64,000 nucleotides of DNA from Mesonia oceanica (GTDB taxonomy: Bacteria; Bacteroidota; Bacteroidia; Flavobacteriales; Flavobacteriaceae). The position numbers and the translations under genes were made by a program. Shown here one piece after another: positions 27,104-35,169 of this stretch (positions are counted from its first letter, which is position 1; every line of letters begins with the position of its first letter). Location: the NCBI RefSeq assembly GCF_902499555.1, contig NZ_CABVMM010000005.1, forward strand, positions 62,001 to 126,000, given 5' to 3'. The notes beneath the pieces are model-generated. The model searched no databases and had not been told where the DNA came from. It saw only the letters and a list, made by a program, of their open reading frames with translations.

Positions 27104-27910
27104 ATGTTAATTAGCATTTTAGGTTTTATCGCAGCATTAATCATCGGGATAGTTTTAGGGCTTACCGGTGGAGGTGGTTCAATATTAACGGTTCCTGTTT
27201 TTGTTTACTTATTGGGTATTGATCCGGTTTTAGCAACCGGTTATTCTTTATTTGTAGTCGGTATATCCTCTATGTTTGGCGCCATTAAAAACTTACAAAA
27301 AGGTTTAGTGAGTTTTGGTACATCACTCATCTTTGCTATTCCGGCAGTAATAGCTGTATTTTCAACACGTAAATTTATCATTCCTGCGATTCCAGAAATC
27401 ATTTTTCAAAATCAAGATATTTTACTTACCAAAGATGTCGCCATTATGGTGTTTTTCGCCATTTTGATGTTGGCGGCTTCTTTTTCGATGATTTTAGATA
27501 AAACTAAGAGAGTTATTGATGTAACCCGAGAAAAACCAAAACCAACCAGTTATTTCAGTTTAATTTCTTTAGGGGTTTTAACAGGAATTGTTACAGGTCT
27601 AGTAGGCGCAGGTGGAGGTTTCATTATAGTACCTATTTTATTGTTTCTAGCAAAACTTCCTATTAAAAAAGCAGCCGCCACCTCATTATTTATTATAGCG
27701 ATAAACTCTTTAATAGGCTTTTTGGGCGATGCTTTACAGATAGAAATCAATTGGGTTTTTCTTCTTTCTTTTTCAGCATTTGCAATTATTGGTATTTTTA
27801 TCGGAATATATCTGAATAAATTTATAGATGGTCCCAAATTAAAAAAAGCTTTTGGTTGGTTGGTGTTAGTGATGGGAATTTATATTTTTTACAAAGAAAT
27901 GATGATGTAA
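27104..27910 (+). CDS. TauE/SafE (TSUP) family sulfite/sulfoacetate-type exporter
   Basis: A 268-residue membrane protein with about eight helices arranged as two related halves. Each half opens with the family motif: GLTGGGGSILTVP (about residues 20-32) and GLVGAGGGFIIVP (about 166-178). TSUP members move sulfite, thiosulfate or sulfonates, and in sulfide-detoxification operons they export sulfite made by persulfide dioxygenase. It begins 64 bp after the regulator stop with its own Crp-type promoter and ends 1 bp before the methyltransferase gene. Substrate is inferred from neighbours. Confidence 0.86.
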   Translation: MLISILGFIAALIIGIVLGLTGGGGSILTVPVFVYLLGIDPVLATGYSLFVVGISSMFGAIKNLQKGLVSFGTSLIFAIPAVIAVFSTRKFIIPAIPEIIFQNQDILLTKDVAIMVFFAILMLAASFSMILDKTKRVIDVTREKPKPTSYFSLISLGVLTGIVTGLVGAGGGFIIVPILLFLAKLPIKKAAATSLFIIAINSLIGFLGDALQIEINWVFLLSFSAFAIIGIFIGIYLNKFIDGPKLKKAFGWLVLVMGIYIFYKEMMM

Positions 27911-27911
27911 G

Positions 27912-28523
27912 ATGAAAGAATTTTGGAACGAAAAATTTAATACTACAGAATATATCTACGGAAAGTCTCCGAATATTTATTTAGCTGAAAAATTAAAACA
28001 ATTACAAGTCGGTAAAATTTTATTTGCTGCTGAAGGCGAGGGGAGAAATGCCGTTTTTGCTGCTAGAAATAATTGGAAAGTCGAAGCCTTCGATATTAGT
28101 AATGTTGCAAAAGAAAAAGCGCTTCAATTTGCTGAAGCGAATAATGTAGCGATCAATTATTCAACACAAGATTTTCTTGAAATTAATTATGAAGAAAACT
28201 CTTTCGATACCATTGCCTTAATTTATGCGCACTTTGAAAAATCTAAACGAGCCTCCTATTTTAAAAAAATAAACCGACTTTTAAAAAGCGGTGGATATTT
28301 AATCGTAGAAGGTTTCGGACAAAAACATCCAGATTATCAGGAAAAGTATCCCAAGATTGGAGGGCCTAAAAACACTGATCTTTTATTTTCTGTAGAAGAA
28401 TTTAAGGAAGAATTTACCAATTATAATTTTCTAGAACTTCAAGAAGTTGAAACCAGTTTAAATGAAGGTGAAAAGCATGTAGGCAAAGGTTCTGTAGTAA
28501 GAATGTTTGCTCAAAAAAAGTAA
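27912..28523 (+). CDS. Class I SAM-dependent methyltransferase (TehB-like)
   Basis: A 203-residue methyltransferase beginning MKEFWNEKFNTTEYIYGKSPN, the start pattern of TehB/thiopurine methyltransferase-like enzymes. Motif I is FAAEGEGRNAVFAA (about residues 38-51), the acidic residue after strand two is in VEAFDIS, and the post-core helix includes LLKSGGYLIVEGFG. These enzymes methylate small thiols, selenium or tellurium species. It follows the TSUP gene with a 1-bp gap, so the pair is one transcription unit; that context suggests methylation of a reactive sulfur compound. Substrate unproven. Confidence 0.82.
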   Translation: MKEFWNEKFNTTEYIYGKSPNIYLAEKLKQLQVGKILFAAEGEGRNAVFAARNNWKVEAFDISNVAKEKALQFAEANNVAINYSTQDFLEINYEENSFDTIALIYAHFEKSKRASYFKKINRLLKSGGYLIVEGFGQKHPDYQEKYPKIGGPKNTDLLFSVEEFKEEFTNYNFLELQEVETSLNEGEKHVGKGSVVRMFAQKK

Positions 28524-28555
28524 AAATTTTAGAGATACGATAAGAAATTTTCAAT

Positions 28556-28599
28556 GTAACTCCAGTTACTTACATAAGTGTAGATATTGTGTATTTTTG
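28556..28599 (+). promoter_or_regulatory. Crp/Fnr-type site and -7 box before sterol desaturase-like gene
   Basis: Perfect palindrome GTAAC-TCCA-GTTAC at 28556-28569, followed by TATTTTTG (TAnnTTTG) at 28592-28599. Centre-to-box distance is 36.5 bp, placing the site near -41.5, the class II activation position. ATG follows at 28618. Confidence 0.78.
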
Positions 28600-28617
28600 T
28601 TATCTGTTGATAGAAAA

Positions 28618-29511
28618 ATGTTAGAAAAGTATTTAAAAATAATAAGCGATTCGTTTACCGGTTATTTCAACTATTTGTTGAGTGAAATAACTCATCCGTC
28701 GTGGACTAACTATTTCTATTGGCTTATTGGATTATCGCTATTGGTTTGGGCTTTGGAAATATTTATTCCTTGGCGAAAAAATCAGCCTATTTTCAGAAAA
28801 GGATTTTGGTTAGATAGCTTTTATATTCTCTTTAACTTTTTTCTTTTCTCTTTGGTAGGTTACAATGCTATTTCTAATGTGGGAGTCGAATTGTTTAACG
28901 ATTTTCTCGCTCTGTTTGGCATCAAAAACATCGTCGCGATTGAAGTACAAAATTTTCCTGTTTGGCTACAATTGCTAATTATGTTTGTGGTGGCAGATTT
29001 TATACAATGGAATGTTCATAGGCAATTACACAAGCAACCTTGGCTGTGGAAGTTTCATAAGGTACATCACAGCGTAAAACAAATGGGTTTTGCCGCACAG
29101 TTTCGCTTTCATTTTATGGAAACCATTGTGTATAAAAGCGTACAATATATTCCGCTGGCGATGATTGGTTTTGGGATTGAGCAATTTTTTGTGGTGCATA
29201 TGTTTTCAGTTTTTATTGGTCATTTAAATCATGCCAATTTAGGGTGGAGTTATGGTTGGTTGGGTTATATTTTAAACAACCCAAAAATGCACATTTGGCA
29301 TCATTCAAAAGAATTTCCCCAAGATCGTCCCTATGGAATGAATTACGGATTAAGTTTGAGTATTTGGGACTATTTGTTTGGAACGGCTTATATTCCCAAA
29401 AATGGAAAGAATATAGAATTAGGCTTTGTAGGAGATGAAAATTTCCCGGAAAGTTTTCAAAAACAGTTGATGTACCCGTTTCAGCATCAACAAAAAACAA
29501 CACAAAAATAA
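28618..29511 (+). CDS. Sterol desaturase/fatty acid hydroxylase superfamily membrane protein
   Basis: A 297-residue membrane protein with three or four helices and the histidine clusters of the fatty acid hydroxylase superfamily: WNVHRQLHK, WKFHKVHHS, FRFHFME, HLNHAN and MHIWHHSKE. These bind a di-iron centre. I take ATG 28618, after the Crp-type promoter; an upstream in-frame ATG at 28507 overlaps the methyltransferase gene and would put the promoter inside the coding region. The persulfide dioxygenase gene follows 18 bp later. Homologues are often seen beside sulfur-oxidation genes in Bacteroidetes, but the substrate is not known. Confidence 0.85.
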   Translation: MLEKYLKIISDSFTGYFNYLLSEITHPSWTNYFYWLIGLSLLVWALEIFIPWRKNQPIFRKGFWLDSFYILFNFFLFSLVGYNAISNVGVELFNDFLALFGIKNIVAIEVQNFPVWLQLLIMFVVADFIQWNVHRQLHKQPWLWKFHKVHHSVKQMGFAAQFRFHFMETIVYKSVQYIPLAMIGFGIEQFFVVHMFSVFIGHLNHANLGWSYGWLGYILNNPKMHIWHHSKEFPQDRPYGMNYGLSLSIWDYLFGTAYIPKNGKNIELGFVGDENFPESFQKQLMYPFQHQQKTTQK

Positions 29512-29529
29512 AATATAAAATCTTTACAG

Positions 29530-30864
29530 ATGAATATAAAACAATTTAACGATAAAGCGCTAGCTCATTATAGTTATGCCATCATTTCTGAAGGAAAAAT
29601 GGCCGTAGTAGATCCTGCAAGAAACCCGATGCAGTATTATCAATTTGCTGAAGAAAATAATGCAAAAATTGTAGCGGTTTTCGAAACGCATCCGCACGCA
29701 GATTTTGTGAGCAGTCATTACCAAATACATAAAGAAACCGGAGCGACCATTTATGTAAGTGAATTGTTGGGAGCCGATTATCCACACCAAACGTTTGATG
29801 ATGGAGACGATTTTATGATGGGAAAAATAAAATTTTCTGCCATTAATTCTCCTGGGCATTCTCCCGATAGTATTACCATTTTAGCGGAAGAAGATCAAGA
29901 GAAAGCAATGTTTACCGGTGATACCTTATTTATAGGCAACGTAGGTCGACCAGATTTACGTGAAAAAGCAGGAAATATGCAAGCCAAACGAGAAGAGTTG
30001 GCCAAGCAAATGTATCATACGATTAAAGATAAATTTACACATTTACCCGATGAAACTTTGGTGTATCCTGCACACGGAGCCGGATCACTTTGCGGTAAAA
30101 ATATGAGTGATGCTTCTTCTTCTACTTTAGGAAATGAGCGAATGGGCAACTGGGCTTTTAAAGAACAAACCGAAGAAGAGTTTGTAGAAGAAATTTTAAA
30201 AGACCAACCCATGATTCCGCATTACTTTGGATTTGATGTTGATACCAATAAAAAAGGTCCCGATAACTATCTGAAAAGTATTGGAGAAGTTCCTGTTTTA
30301 TTAAATGTAAGTGAAGTAGAAGCCGAAGCTATAATTGTCGATATTAGAGCTGAAGAAGAATTTAAAGCGAATCATTTAACAGGAAGTTTTAATATTCAGG
30401 GAATTAGGGAACCACAAAAGCTAGAAACCTGGTTAGGAGCAATTGTACAACCGGAAGAAGCATTTTATTTGGTAGTTCCTTCGGTAGATATGATGGAAAA
30501 CGCTTTAAGTAGAATGGCAAAAATTGGTTATGAAAAGCAATTAAAGGCAGTAATAACTTTAGCAGGTAATTTAAATTCTTCAGAAGAAATAAATCTGGAA
30601 GAATTTAAAAACAACCAAGAAGATTATACCATTGTAGACATTAGAAATGTACCTGAGGTTGAAGAAAATAAACCGTTTGAAAGTTCTATTAATATTCCGT
30701 TGCACGAGTTAAGAGAAAGAGCAAATGAAGTCCCAACCGATAAGCCTATCGTGGTGCATTGTGCTGCCGGTTACAGAAGTGCCGCAGGAAGTAGTATTTT
30801 AGATCGTGAAATTGATAAGGTAAGTGTTCTCGATTTAAGCGATGCGATTAAAGATTTTATGTAA
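29530..30864 (+). CDS. CstB-like persulfide dioxygenase-rhodanese fusion
   Basis: A 444-residue three-part enzyme. Residues 1-240: metallo-beta-lactamase-fold persulfide dioxygenase with THPHADFVSSH, GHSPDS, TGDTLFIGNVGRPDL and PAHGAGSLCG (Cys188). Residues about 255-345: a rhodanese-like domain lacking an active-site Cys. Residues about 350-444: a rhodanese domain with Cys411 in VVHCAAGYRSAAG. The order dioxygenase, pseudo-rhodanese, rhodanese and the length match Staphylococcus CstB, which converts persulfides to thiosulfate. It shares the Crp-type promoter with the desaturase-like gene and ends at a strong bidirectional terminator. This gene is the main reason for calling the locus a sulfide/persulfide response. 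Confidence 0.92.
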   Translation: MNIKQFNDKALAHYSYAIISEGKMAVVDPARNPMQYYQFAEENNAKIVAVFETHPHADFVSSHYQIHKETGATIYVSELLGADYPHQTFDDGDDFMMGKIKFSAINSPGHSPDSITILAEEDQEKAMFTGDTLFIGNVGRPDLREKAGNMQAKREELAKQMYHTIKDKFTHLPDETLVYPAHGAGSLCGKNMSDASSSTLGNERMGNWAFKEQTEEEFVEEILKDQPMIPHYFGFDVDTNKKGPDNYLKSIGEVPVLLNVSEVEAEAIIVDIRAEEEFKANHLTGSFNIQGIREPQKLETWLGAIVQPEEAFYLVVPSVDMMENALSRMAKIGYEKQLKAVITLAGNLNSSEEINLEEFKNNQEDYTIVDIRNVPEVEENKPFESSINIPLHELRERANEVPTDKPIVVHCAAGYRSAAGSSILDREIDKVSVLDLSDAIKDFM

Positions 30865-30889
30865 TTGTAAATTCAAATCATATCTGTTA

Positions 30890-30926
30890 AAAAGCCAAAC
30901 TAACTAATTTAGTTTGGCTTTTTATT
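30890..30926. terminator. Bidirectional terminator between CstB-like gene and PepSY-like gene
   Basis: A 12-bp stem aaaagccaaact (30890-30901) / agtttggctttt (30911-30922) with T-rich tails on both sides, so it can serve the plus-strand CstB-like gene and the convergent minus-strand gene. Confidence 0.88.
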
Positions 30927-30952
30927 TTATAACAATAATATAAATAGATATT

Positions 30953-31381
30953 TTATAAATCTTTATTTCTTAAAAAGTTTCCATCCGAATCAAAGACAAG
31001 TTCGGCGCCACTTTTCATTTCAATTTGGTGCCCGTCATCATCCATTTTCCAATCGGTGACGTAATCATCTTGATATCGGTTTTCTAAGAAAAATTTCATT
31101 TTCTCAGGGATCAAATCGTATGGTACTTTTTCTTCCCCTGAAATTTGAGTTGGTTCACCTTTTTCATTAAAATCGATTTTCGTTCCGTTCTTAAATTTTA
31201 CCTGATAGCTATCCTCTCCAGAATTAGGATCTGCATTTACTTTATCAATCTCGTGTCCGGCATAATTTACTTTTACAATTTCTAAAGCTTTGGTTGGTAA
31301 TTTGTCTAAGTTTTCTTGAGCTTGTCCCACAAGAACTGCGCTTAAGGTTAGAATCCCTAATATGATCCATTTTCTCATCAT
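30953..31381 (-). CDS. Periplasmic PepSY-like domain protein
   Basis: A 142-residue secreted protein with signal peptide MMRKWIILGILTLSAVLVGQAQ and two short repeats of the PepSY/BLIP-like fold: YAGHEIDKVNAD then YQVKFKNGTKIDFNEKGEPTQI, and YQDDYVTDWKMD then IEMKSGAELVFDSDGNFLRN. Such proteins are frequent in Bacteroidetes and unknown in function. It is transcribed against the surrounding sulfur genes, so it may be unrelated to them, or may share the region upstream of the YeeE gene for regulation. Confidence 0.78.
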   Translation of the reverse strand: MMRKWIILGILTLSAVLVGQAQENLDKLPTKALEIVKVNYAGHEIDKVNADPNSGEDSYQVKFKNGTKIDFNEKGEPTQISGEEKVPYDLIPEKMKFFLENRYQDDYVTDWKMDDDGHQIEMKSGAELVFDSDGNFLRNKDL

Positions 31382-31491
31382 TCATTAATTTTATGGTTTT
31401 ACATTATTAAGATAGAATAGTAATAAGGTTTTGGTTATTAAGGTTTTGTGAATTTGAAGAAACTTAACAATTTTTGCTAAAGAAGTATTAA

Positions 31492-31535
31492 GTAACTTGA
31501 GTTACAGAATTGTTCATTCTTATCTAGCATATTTG
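31492..31535 (+). promoter_or_regulatory. Crp/Fnr-type site and -7 box before YeeE/YedE pair
   Basis: Perfect palindrome GTAAC-TTGA-GTTAC at 31492-31505 and CATATTTG (one mismatch to TAnnTTTG) at 31528-31535. The centre-to-box spacing of 36.5 bp is identical to the other two sites in this locus. Confidence 0.76.
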
Positions 31536-31546
31536 TATAAAATTTT

Positions 31547-32104
31547 ATGACTATGAATTGGATTTTAGAACCTTGGCCGTGGTACATCGGCGGCCCGGCA
31601 ATTGCTATTTTTATGCTATTGCTTTTAATTATTGGGAAGCAATTTGGGATGTCCTCCAACTTAAGATCGTTATGCTCCATCGGTGGTGGCGGAAAAGTAG
31701 CTGATTTTTTTAATTTTGATTGGAAATCCCAACGATGGAATTTAACCCTTATGATCGGTGCTGCAATCGGTGGATTTATCTCAGCAAATTATCTATCCGA
31801 TAACATTGTTCAAATAAATGAAAGTCTTATTCCCCAACTAAAAGAATATGGAATCAATAGTGCAGGAAAAGCCTATTTACCTCCAGAAATTTTTGCATTG
31901 GAAAATCTAGACCTTAAAAATGTTATCCTTCTTTTAGGAGGCGGATTATTGGTTGGGTTTGGAGCACGCTATGCCGGAGGTTGTACATCGGGCCACGGAA
32001 TTTCAGGCTTAAGTAACCTACAGCTTCCTTCATTAATAGCTATCGTAGGTTTCTTTATTGGAGGTTTAATAATGGTGCATTTACTCTATCCATTTATTTT
32101 TTAA
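31547..32104 (+). CDS. YeeE/YedE family sulfur transporter, first half (PmpA-like)
   Basis: A 185-residue membrane protein with four or five helices and the YeeE signature GFGARYAGGCTSGHGISG (about residues 139-156), whose Cys is proposed to relay thiosulfate or sulfane sulfur. It pairs with the smaller YeeE/YedE protein 92 bp downstream; such half-size pairs are common next to persulfide dioxygenase genes. Start ATG 31547 lies about 12 bp after the -7 box; ATG 31553 is an alternative. Function in thiosulfate or sulfane-sulfur transport is inferred from family and neighbours. Confidence 0.86.
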   Translation: MTMNWILEPWPWYIGGPAIAIFMLLLLIIGKQFGMSSNLRSLCSIGGGGKVADFFNFDWKSQRWNLTLMIGAAIGGFISANYLSDNIVQINESLIPQLKEYGINSAGKAYLPPEIFALENLDLKNVILLLGGGLLVGFGARYAGGCTSGHGISGLSNLQLPSLIAIVGFFIGGLIMVHLLYPFIF

Positions 32105-32129
32105 AATTAAATTAAAACTGTTTCCTTGA

Positions 32130-32166
32130 GCTTGACTGCCGTTAGGAAGTCGGAGTCGAGAGGTTA
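32130..32166 (+). repeat. Dispersed intergenic repeat, copy 1 (37 bp)
   Basis: Matches 35098-35135 at most positions (gcttg-ctg, aggaag-cg-agtc-agag) and can fold with arms cttgact/agtcgag (one GU pair). Both copies lie between co-directional genes of one operon. Confidence 0.6.
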
Positions 32167-32195
32167 TCAAAATATTATTCAAAATATTATTCAAA

Positions 32196-32609
32196 ATGAA
32201 AACATTACTTTATTTATTCCTCGGTACCATTTTTGGGATCATTATGTATAAATCTGAAGCTGCATCTTGGTTTAGGATTTACGAAATGTTCAACTTTGCC
32301 AGTTTCCATATGTATGGCATTATGGGATCTGCCGTTGTCATCGGGATGATTGGCGTACAATTCTTAAAAAAGAAAAATGTAAAAGCTATTGATGGTTCAG
32401 AACTTTCCTTAAAGCCTAAAGAAAAAGGAATTTCCAGATATCTATTTGGCGGAATCATTTTTGGTTTAGGTTGGGGCTTGGCAGGTGCTTGCCCAGGACC
32501 CATGTATACCTTGGCCGGAGTTGGTTATGTTTCAATATTCATTGTAATTCTTGGAGCTATTTTGGGAACTTTTCTTTATGGCTTACTTCGGAAAAAATTA
32601 CCCCATTAA
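32196..32609 (+). CDS. YeeE/YedE family sulfur transporter, second half (PmpB-like, DUF6691)
   Basis: A 137-residue membrane protein with four helices and the second-half signature FGLGWGLAGACPGPMYTLAGVG (about residues 87-108), containing the conserved Cys. It completes the transporter begun by the gene at 31547. Its last four bases overlap the end of the convergent monooxygenase gene on the other strand. Confidence 0.86.
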   Translation: MKTLLYLFLGTIFGIIMYKSEAASWFRIYEMFNFASFHMYGIMGSAVVIGMIGVQFLKKKNVKAIDGSELSLKPKEKGISRYLFGGIIFGLGWGLAGACPGPMYTLAGVGYVSIFIVILGAILGTFLYGLLRKKLPH

Positions 32610-32920
32610 AAAAACTCATAATCACGTTCAACTTTTGCAATTCTAACTCTATAAGCAGCATACCATTCGTTCTTACCTAATTTTTGAGCCAATTGGTGTG
32701 CTGTATTTTCTTTCCAGTTTTTTATACTTTCCAAATCTTTCCAATAAGATACCGTAATCCCAATTTCTTCACGGGCACTTTCCATTCCTAAAAATCCTTT
32801 TTGTTTCTGTGCCAGCTTAAGCATTTTATGAGCCATTTCTTCATAAGCTAAAGACTTCTTTTTCAATTTAGAAGTGAAAATGACTGCATAATAGGGAGGT
32901 AGTGGTAATTTAGAGCTCAT
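32606..32920 (-). CDS. Antibiotic biosynthesis monooxygenase (ABM) domain protein
   Basis: A 104-residue ferredoxin-like dimeric alpha-beta barrel protein. Visible family features are YYAVIFTSKL, a central MAHKMLKLAQKQKGFLGMESAR stretch, and ITVSYWKDLESIKNWKENTAHQLAQKLG, the typical ABM end. I use ATG 32920 (MSSKLPLPPYY); an ATG at 32944 would add eight residues. Members degrade small aromatic compounds or haem, but the active residues are not conserved enough to predict. It is convergent with the sulfur transporter, overlapping by 4 bp. Confidence 0.82.
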   Translation of the reverse strand: MSSKLPLPPYYAVIFTSKLKKKSLAYEEMAHKMLKLAQKQKGFLGMESAREEIGITVSYWKDLESIKNWKENTAHQLAQKLGKNEWYAAYRVRIAKVERDYEFF

Positions 32921-33028
32921 TTTTTTGAGTTTTAGAAAATTCATATTAAAAACAAATTCTGAAAAAAAATGCGTTTATATTTTTATATATTTACAAATCA
33001 TCAAAAATAAGTCTATTTATTTATCGAT

Positions 33029-33514
33029 ATGGATAAAAATTATAAAGTAAAAGTTAATGGAGATGTTGAGCTTGAATTTAACTTAGATGAAATTCAAAAT
33101 CTCGATGCACAGCCACTTCCCAATCAAAAATATCACGTACTTCAAGAAAATAAATCGTTTAAAGCAGAAATTGCTAAAAGTGATTTTTTAAATAGAAAAT
33201 ATACCGTAAAAATTAATTCTAATTCATACGAAGTAGATATTGCTAATGAACTTGATTTACTTATCGAAGAAATGGGATTATCGTTGGGTAACGCGCAAAT
33301 GGTAAACGACATTAAAGCACCGATGCCCGGTTTAATTTTAGAAGTAAATGTAAAAGAAGGTGACGAAGTAAAAGAAGGCGATTACTTATTGGTTTTAGAA
33401 GCCATGAAGATGGAAAATGCTTTAACCGCACCTAGAGATGCCGTTATTAAATCAATAAGTGTTGAAAAGGGACAAACCGTTGAGAAAAATCAACTTTTAA
33501 TTGAAATGGAATAA
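33029..33514 (+). CDS. Biotin carboxyl carrier subunit of an acyl-CoA carboxylase
   Basis: A 161-residue protein whose C-terminal 75 residues form a biotinyl domain with the biotinylation motif EAMKMEN (Lys127) and the preceding GLILEVNVKEGDEVKEGDYLLVLEAMKM pattern. The N-terminal part is a beta-rich region that likely docks to the carboxylase. It opens the three-gene set carrier, biotin carboxylase, carboxyltransferase, which together carboxylate propionyl- or acetyl-CoA. The large biotin-carboxylase and carboxyltransferase genes follow on the same strand. Confidence 0.9.
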   Translation: MDKNYKVKVNGDVELEFNLDEIQNLDAQPLPNQKYHVLQENKSFKAEIAKSDFLNRKYTVKINSNSYEVDIANELDLLIEEMGLSLGNAQMVNDIKAPMPGLILEVNVKEGDEVKEGDYLLVLEAMKMENALTAPRDAVIKSISVEKGQTVEKNQLLIEME

Positions 33515-33540
33515 AACTCAAGTTATCGAATTATGAAAAT

Positions 33541-33565
33541 TATCACATTGAGCGGAGTTAAAATG
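33541..33565 (+). repeat. Dispersed intergenic repeat (CATTGAGCGGAGT type)
   Basis: The 120-bp gap between the carrier and biotin carboxylase genes contains tatcacattgagcggagtt, which resembles a repeat unit found widely between genes in Flavobacteria. Only one copy is seen in this window, so the repeat status rests on general knowledge. Confidence 0.4.
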
Positions 33566-33634
33566 TATAGCATATCAAATGTTGAATAAACGCTGAATGA
33601 CAGAAGATAACAAGAAGAAAAACTACAATCAATA

Positions 33635-35080
33635 ATGAGAAAAATATTAGTTGCCAATCGGGGAGAAATTGCTTTACGGGTGATGAAGTCCGCTCAAAAA
33701 ATGGGAATCAAAACCGTAGCGATTTACTCAACGGCAGATAGAAATGCACCACACGTAAAATTTGCAGATGAAGCAGTTTGTATAGGGGAAGCACCATCCA
33801 ATCAATCCTATTTATTAGGCGATAAAATTATAGAAACTGCCAAAAGCTTAAATGTCGACGGAATTCATCCAGGATACGGGTTTTTAAGTGAAAACGCCAA
33901 ATTTGCAAAAGCTGTAACAGATAGTGGGATCAAGTTTATAGGTCCTAAGCCACACGCTATAGAAATTATGGGAAGCAAGCTAGCCGCAAAAGAAGCGGTG
34001 AAAGCTTATGACATTCCTATGGTTCCCGGTATTGACGAAGCGATTACAGATACCGAAAAAGCTAAAAAAATTGCTAAAGAAATAGGTTTTCCTATTCTTA
34101 TTAAAGCTTCTGCCGGTGGAGGCGGTAAAGGGATGCGTGTTGTGGAGAGCGATGAAGTTCTAGAAGAACAAATGAAACGTGCCATAAGCGAAGCCGAATC
34201 TGCTTTTGGAGATGGTTCTGTATTTATTGAAAAGTACGTGGCTTCTCCGCGACATATAGAAATTCAGGTGTTGGCCGATGAACATGGAAATACGGTTCAT
34301 CTTTTTGAAAGAGAATGCAGCATACAGCGACGTCACCAAAAAGTAGTAGAAGAAGCTCCATCGGTAGTGTTGGATAATGCTTTACGAAAAGAAATGGGAG
34401 AAGCAGCTGTTCGAGTAGCTAAAGCTTGTGATTATGTTGGCGCAGGAACGGTTGAGTTTTTGTTTGATGAAAGCCGAAATTTCTATTTCTTAGAAATGAA
34501 TACCCGATTACAAGTAGAACATCCGGTAACCGAATTAATTACAGGTATAGATTTAGTAGAAGAGCAAATTAAAGTAGCTCGTGGTGAGGAATTAAGTTTT
34601 ACACAAGAAGATTTAAATATTACGGGTCACGCATTAGAGTTAAGGGTTTATGCGGAAGATCCGTTAGATGATTTTTTACCAAGCGTTGGTAATTTAGAAA
34701 AATATGTAATTCCTGAAGGCAAAAACATTCGCTTAGATAATGGTTTTGAAGAAGGAATGGATGTGCCTATTTATTACGATCCAATGTTGGCAAAATTGGT
34801 CACCTACGGTAAGAGTAGAGAAGAAGCTATTCAATTAATGATCAAAGCGATTGATGCCTATCAAATTGAAGGTGTTTCAACCACGTTACCGTTTGGTAAA
34901 TTTGTTTTTGAACACGAAGCTTTCCGGAGTGGAAATTTTGACACCCATTTTGTGAAGAACTATTATTCTGCAGATAAGCTTCATGCCAAAACGGAAGAAG
35001 AGGCAAAGTTAGCAGCTATTATTGCCTTAAGACAATATTTAAAAGATCAGCAACAACTGCGTTTACCAATTACAGAATAG
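33635..35080 (+). CDS. accC: Biotin carboxylase subunit of acyl-CoA carboxylase
   Basis: A 481-residue ATP-grasp enzyme that carboxylates biotin on the carrier protein. Visible are the N-terminal VANRGEIALRVMKSAQKMG, the glycine-rich ATP loop KASAGGGGKGMRVV (about residue 157), the catalytic ERECSIQRRHQKVVEEAPS (about 225-243), and FLEMNTRLQVEHPVTE (about 285-300). Length is near that of AccC or the biotin-carboxylase part of propionyl-CoA carboxylase alpha. The carrier domain is encoded separately upstream, and the carboxyltransferase follows 89 bp later. Confidence 0.94.
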   Translation: MRKILVANRGEIALRVMKSAQKMGIKTVAIYSTADRNAPHVKFADEAVCIGEAPSNQSYLLGDKIIETAKSLNVDGIHPGYGFLSENAKFAKAVTDSGIKFIGPKPHAIEIMGSKLAAKEAVKAYDIPMVPGIDEAITDTEKAKKIAKEIGFPILIKASAGGGGKGMRVVESDEVLEEQMKRAISEAESAFGDGSVFIEKYVASPRHIEIQVLADEHGNTVHLFERECSIQRRHQKVVEEAPSVVLDNALRKEMGEAAVRVAKACDYVGAGTVEFLFDESRNFYFLEMNTRLQVEHPVTELITGIDLVEEQIKVARGEELSFTQEDLNITGHALELRVYAEDPLDDFLPSVGNLEKYVIPEGKNIRLDNGFEEGMDVPIYYDPMLAKLVTYGKSREEAIQLMIKAIDAYQIEGVSTTLPFGKFVFEHEAFRSGNFDTHFVKNYYSADKLHAKTEEEAKLAAIIALRQYLKDQQQLRLPITE

Positions 35081-35097
35081 TAAGATTTCTATACTGT

Positions 35098-35135
35098 GCT
35101 TGCCTGTGGTCAGGAAGGCGTAGTCAAGAGATTTT
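35098..35135 (+). repeat. Dispersed intergenic repeat, copy 2
   Basis: Partner of the copy at 32130-32166. Contains an inner hairpin CCTG-tggt-CAGG (35103-35114). It lies in the gap between biotin carboxylase and carboxyltransferase genes. Confidence 0.6.
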
Positions 35136-35169
35136 ATAGTTGAAACATTCTATTCAAAAAGAAAATTAA

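Noticed and set aside
28507..28617. Upstream start for the sterol desaturase-like gene
   Set aside because: The frame would overlap the methyltransferase gene and include the Crp-type promoter in the coding sequence.
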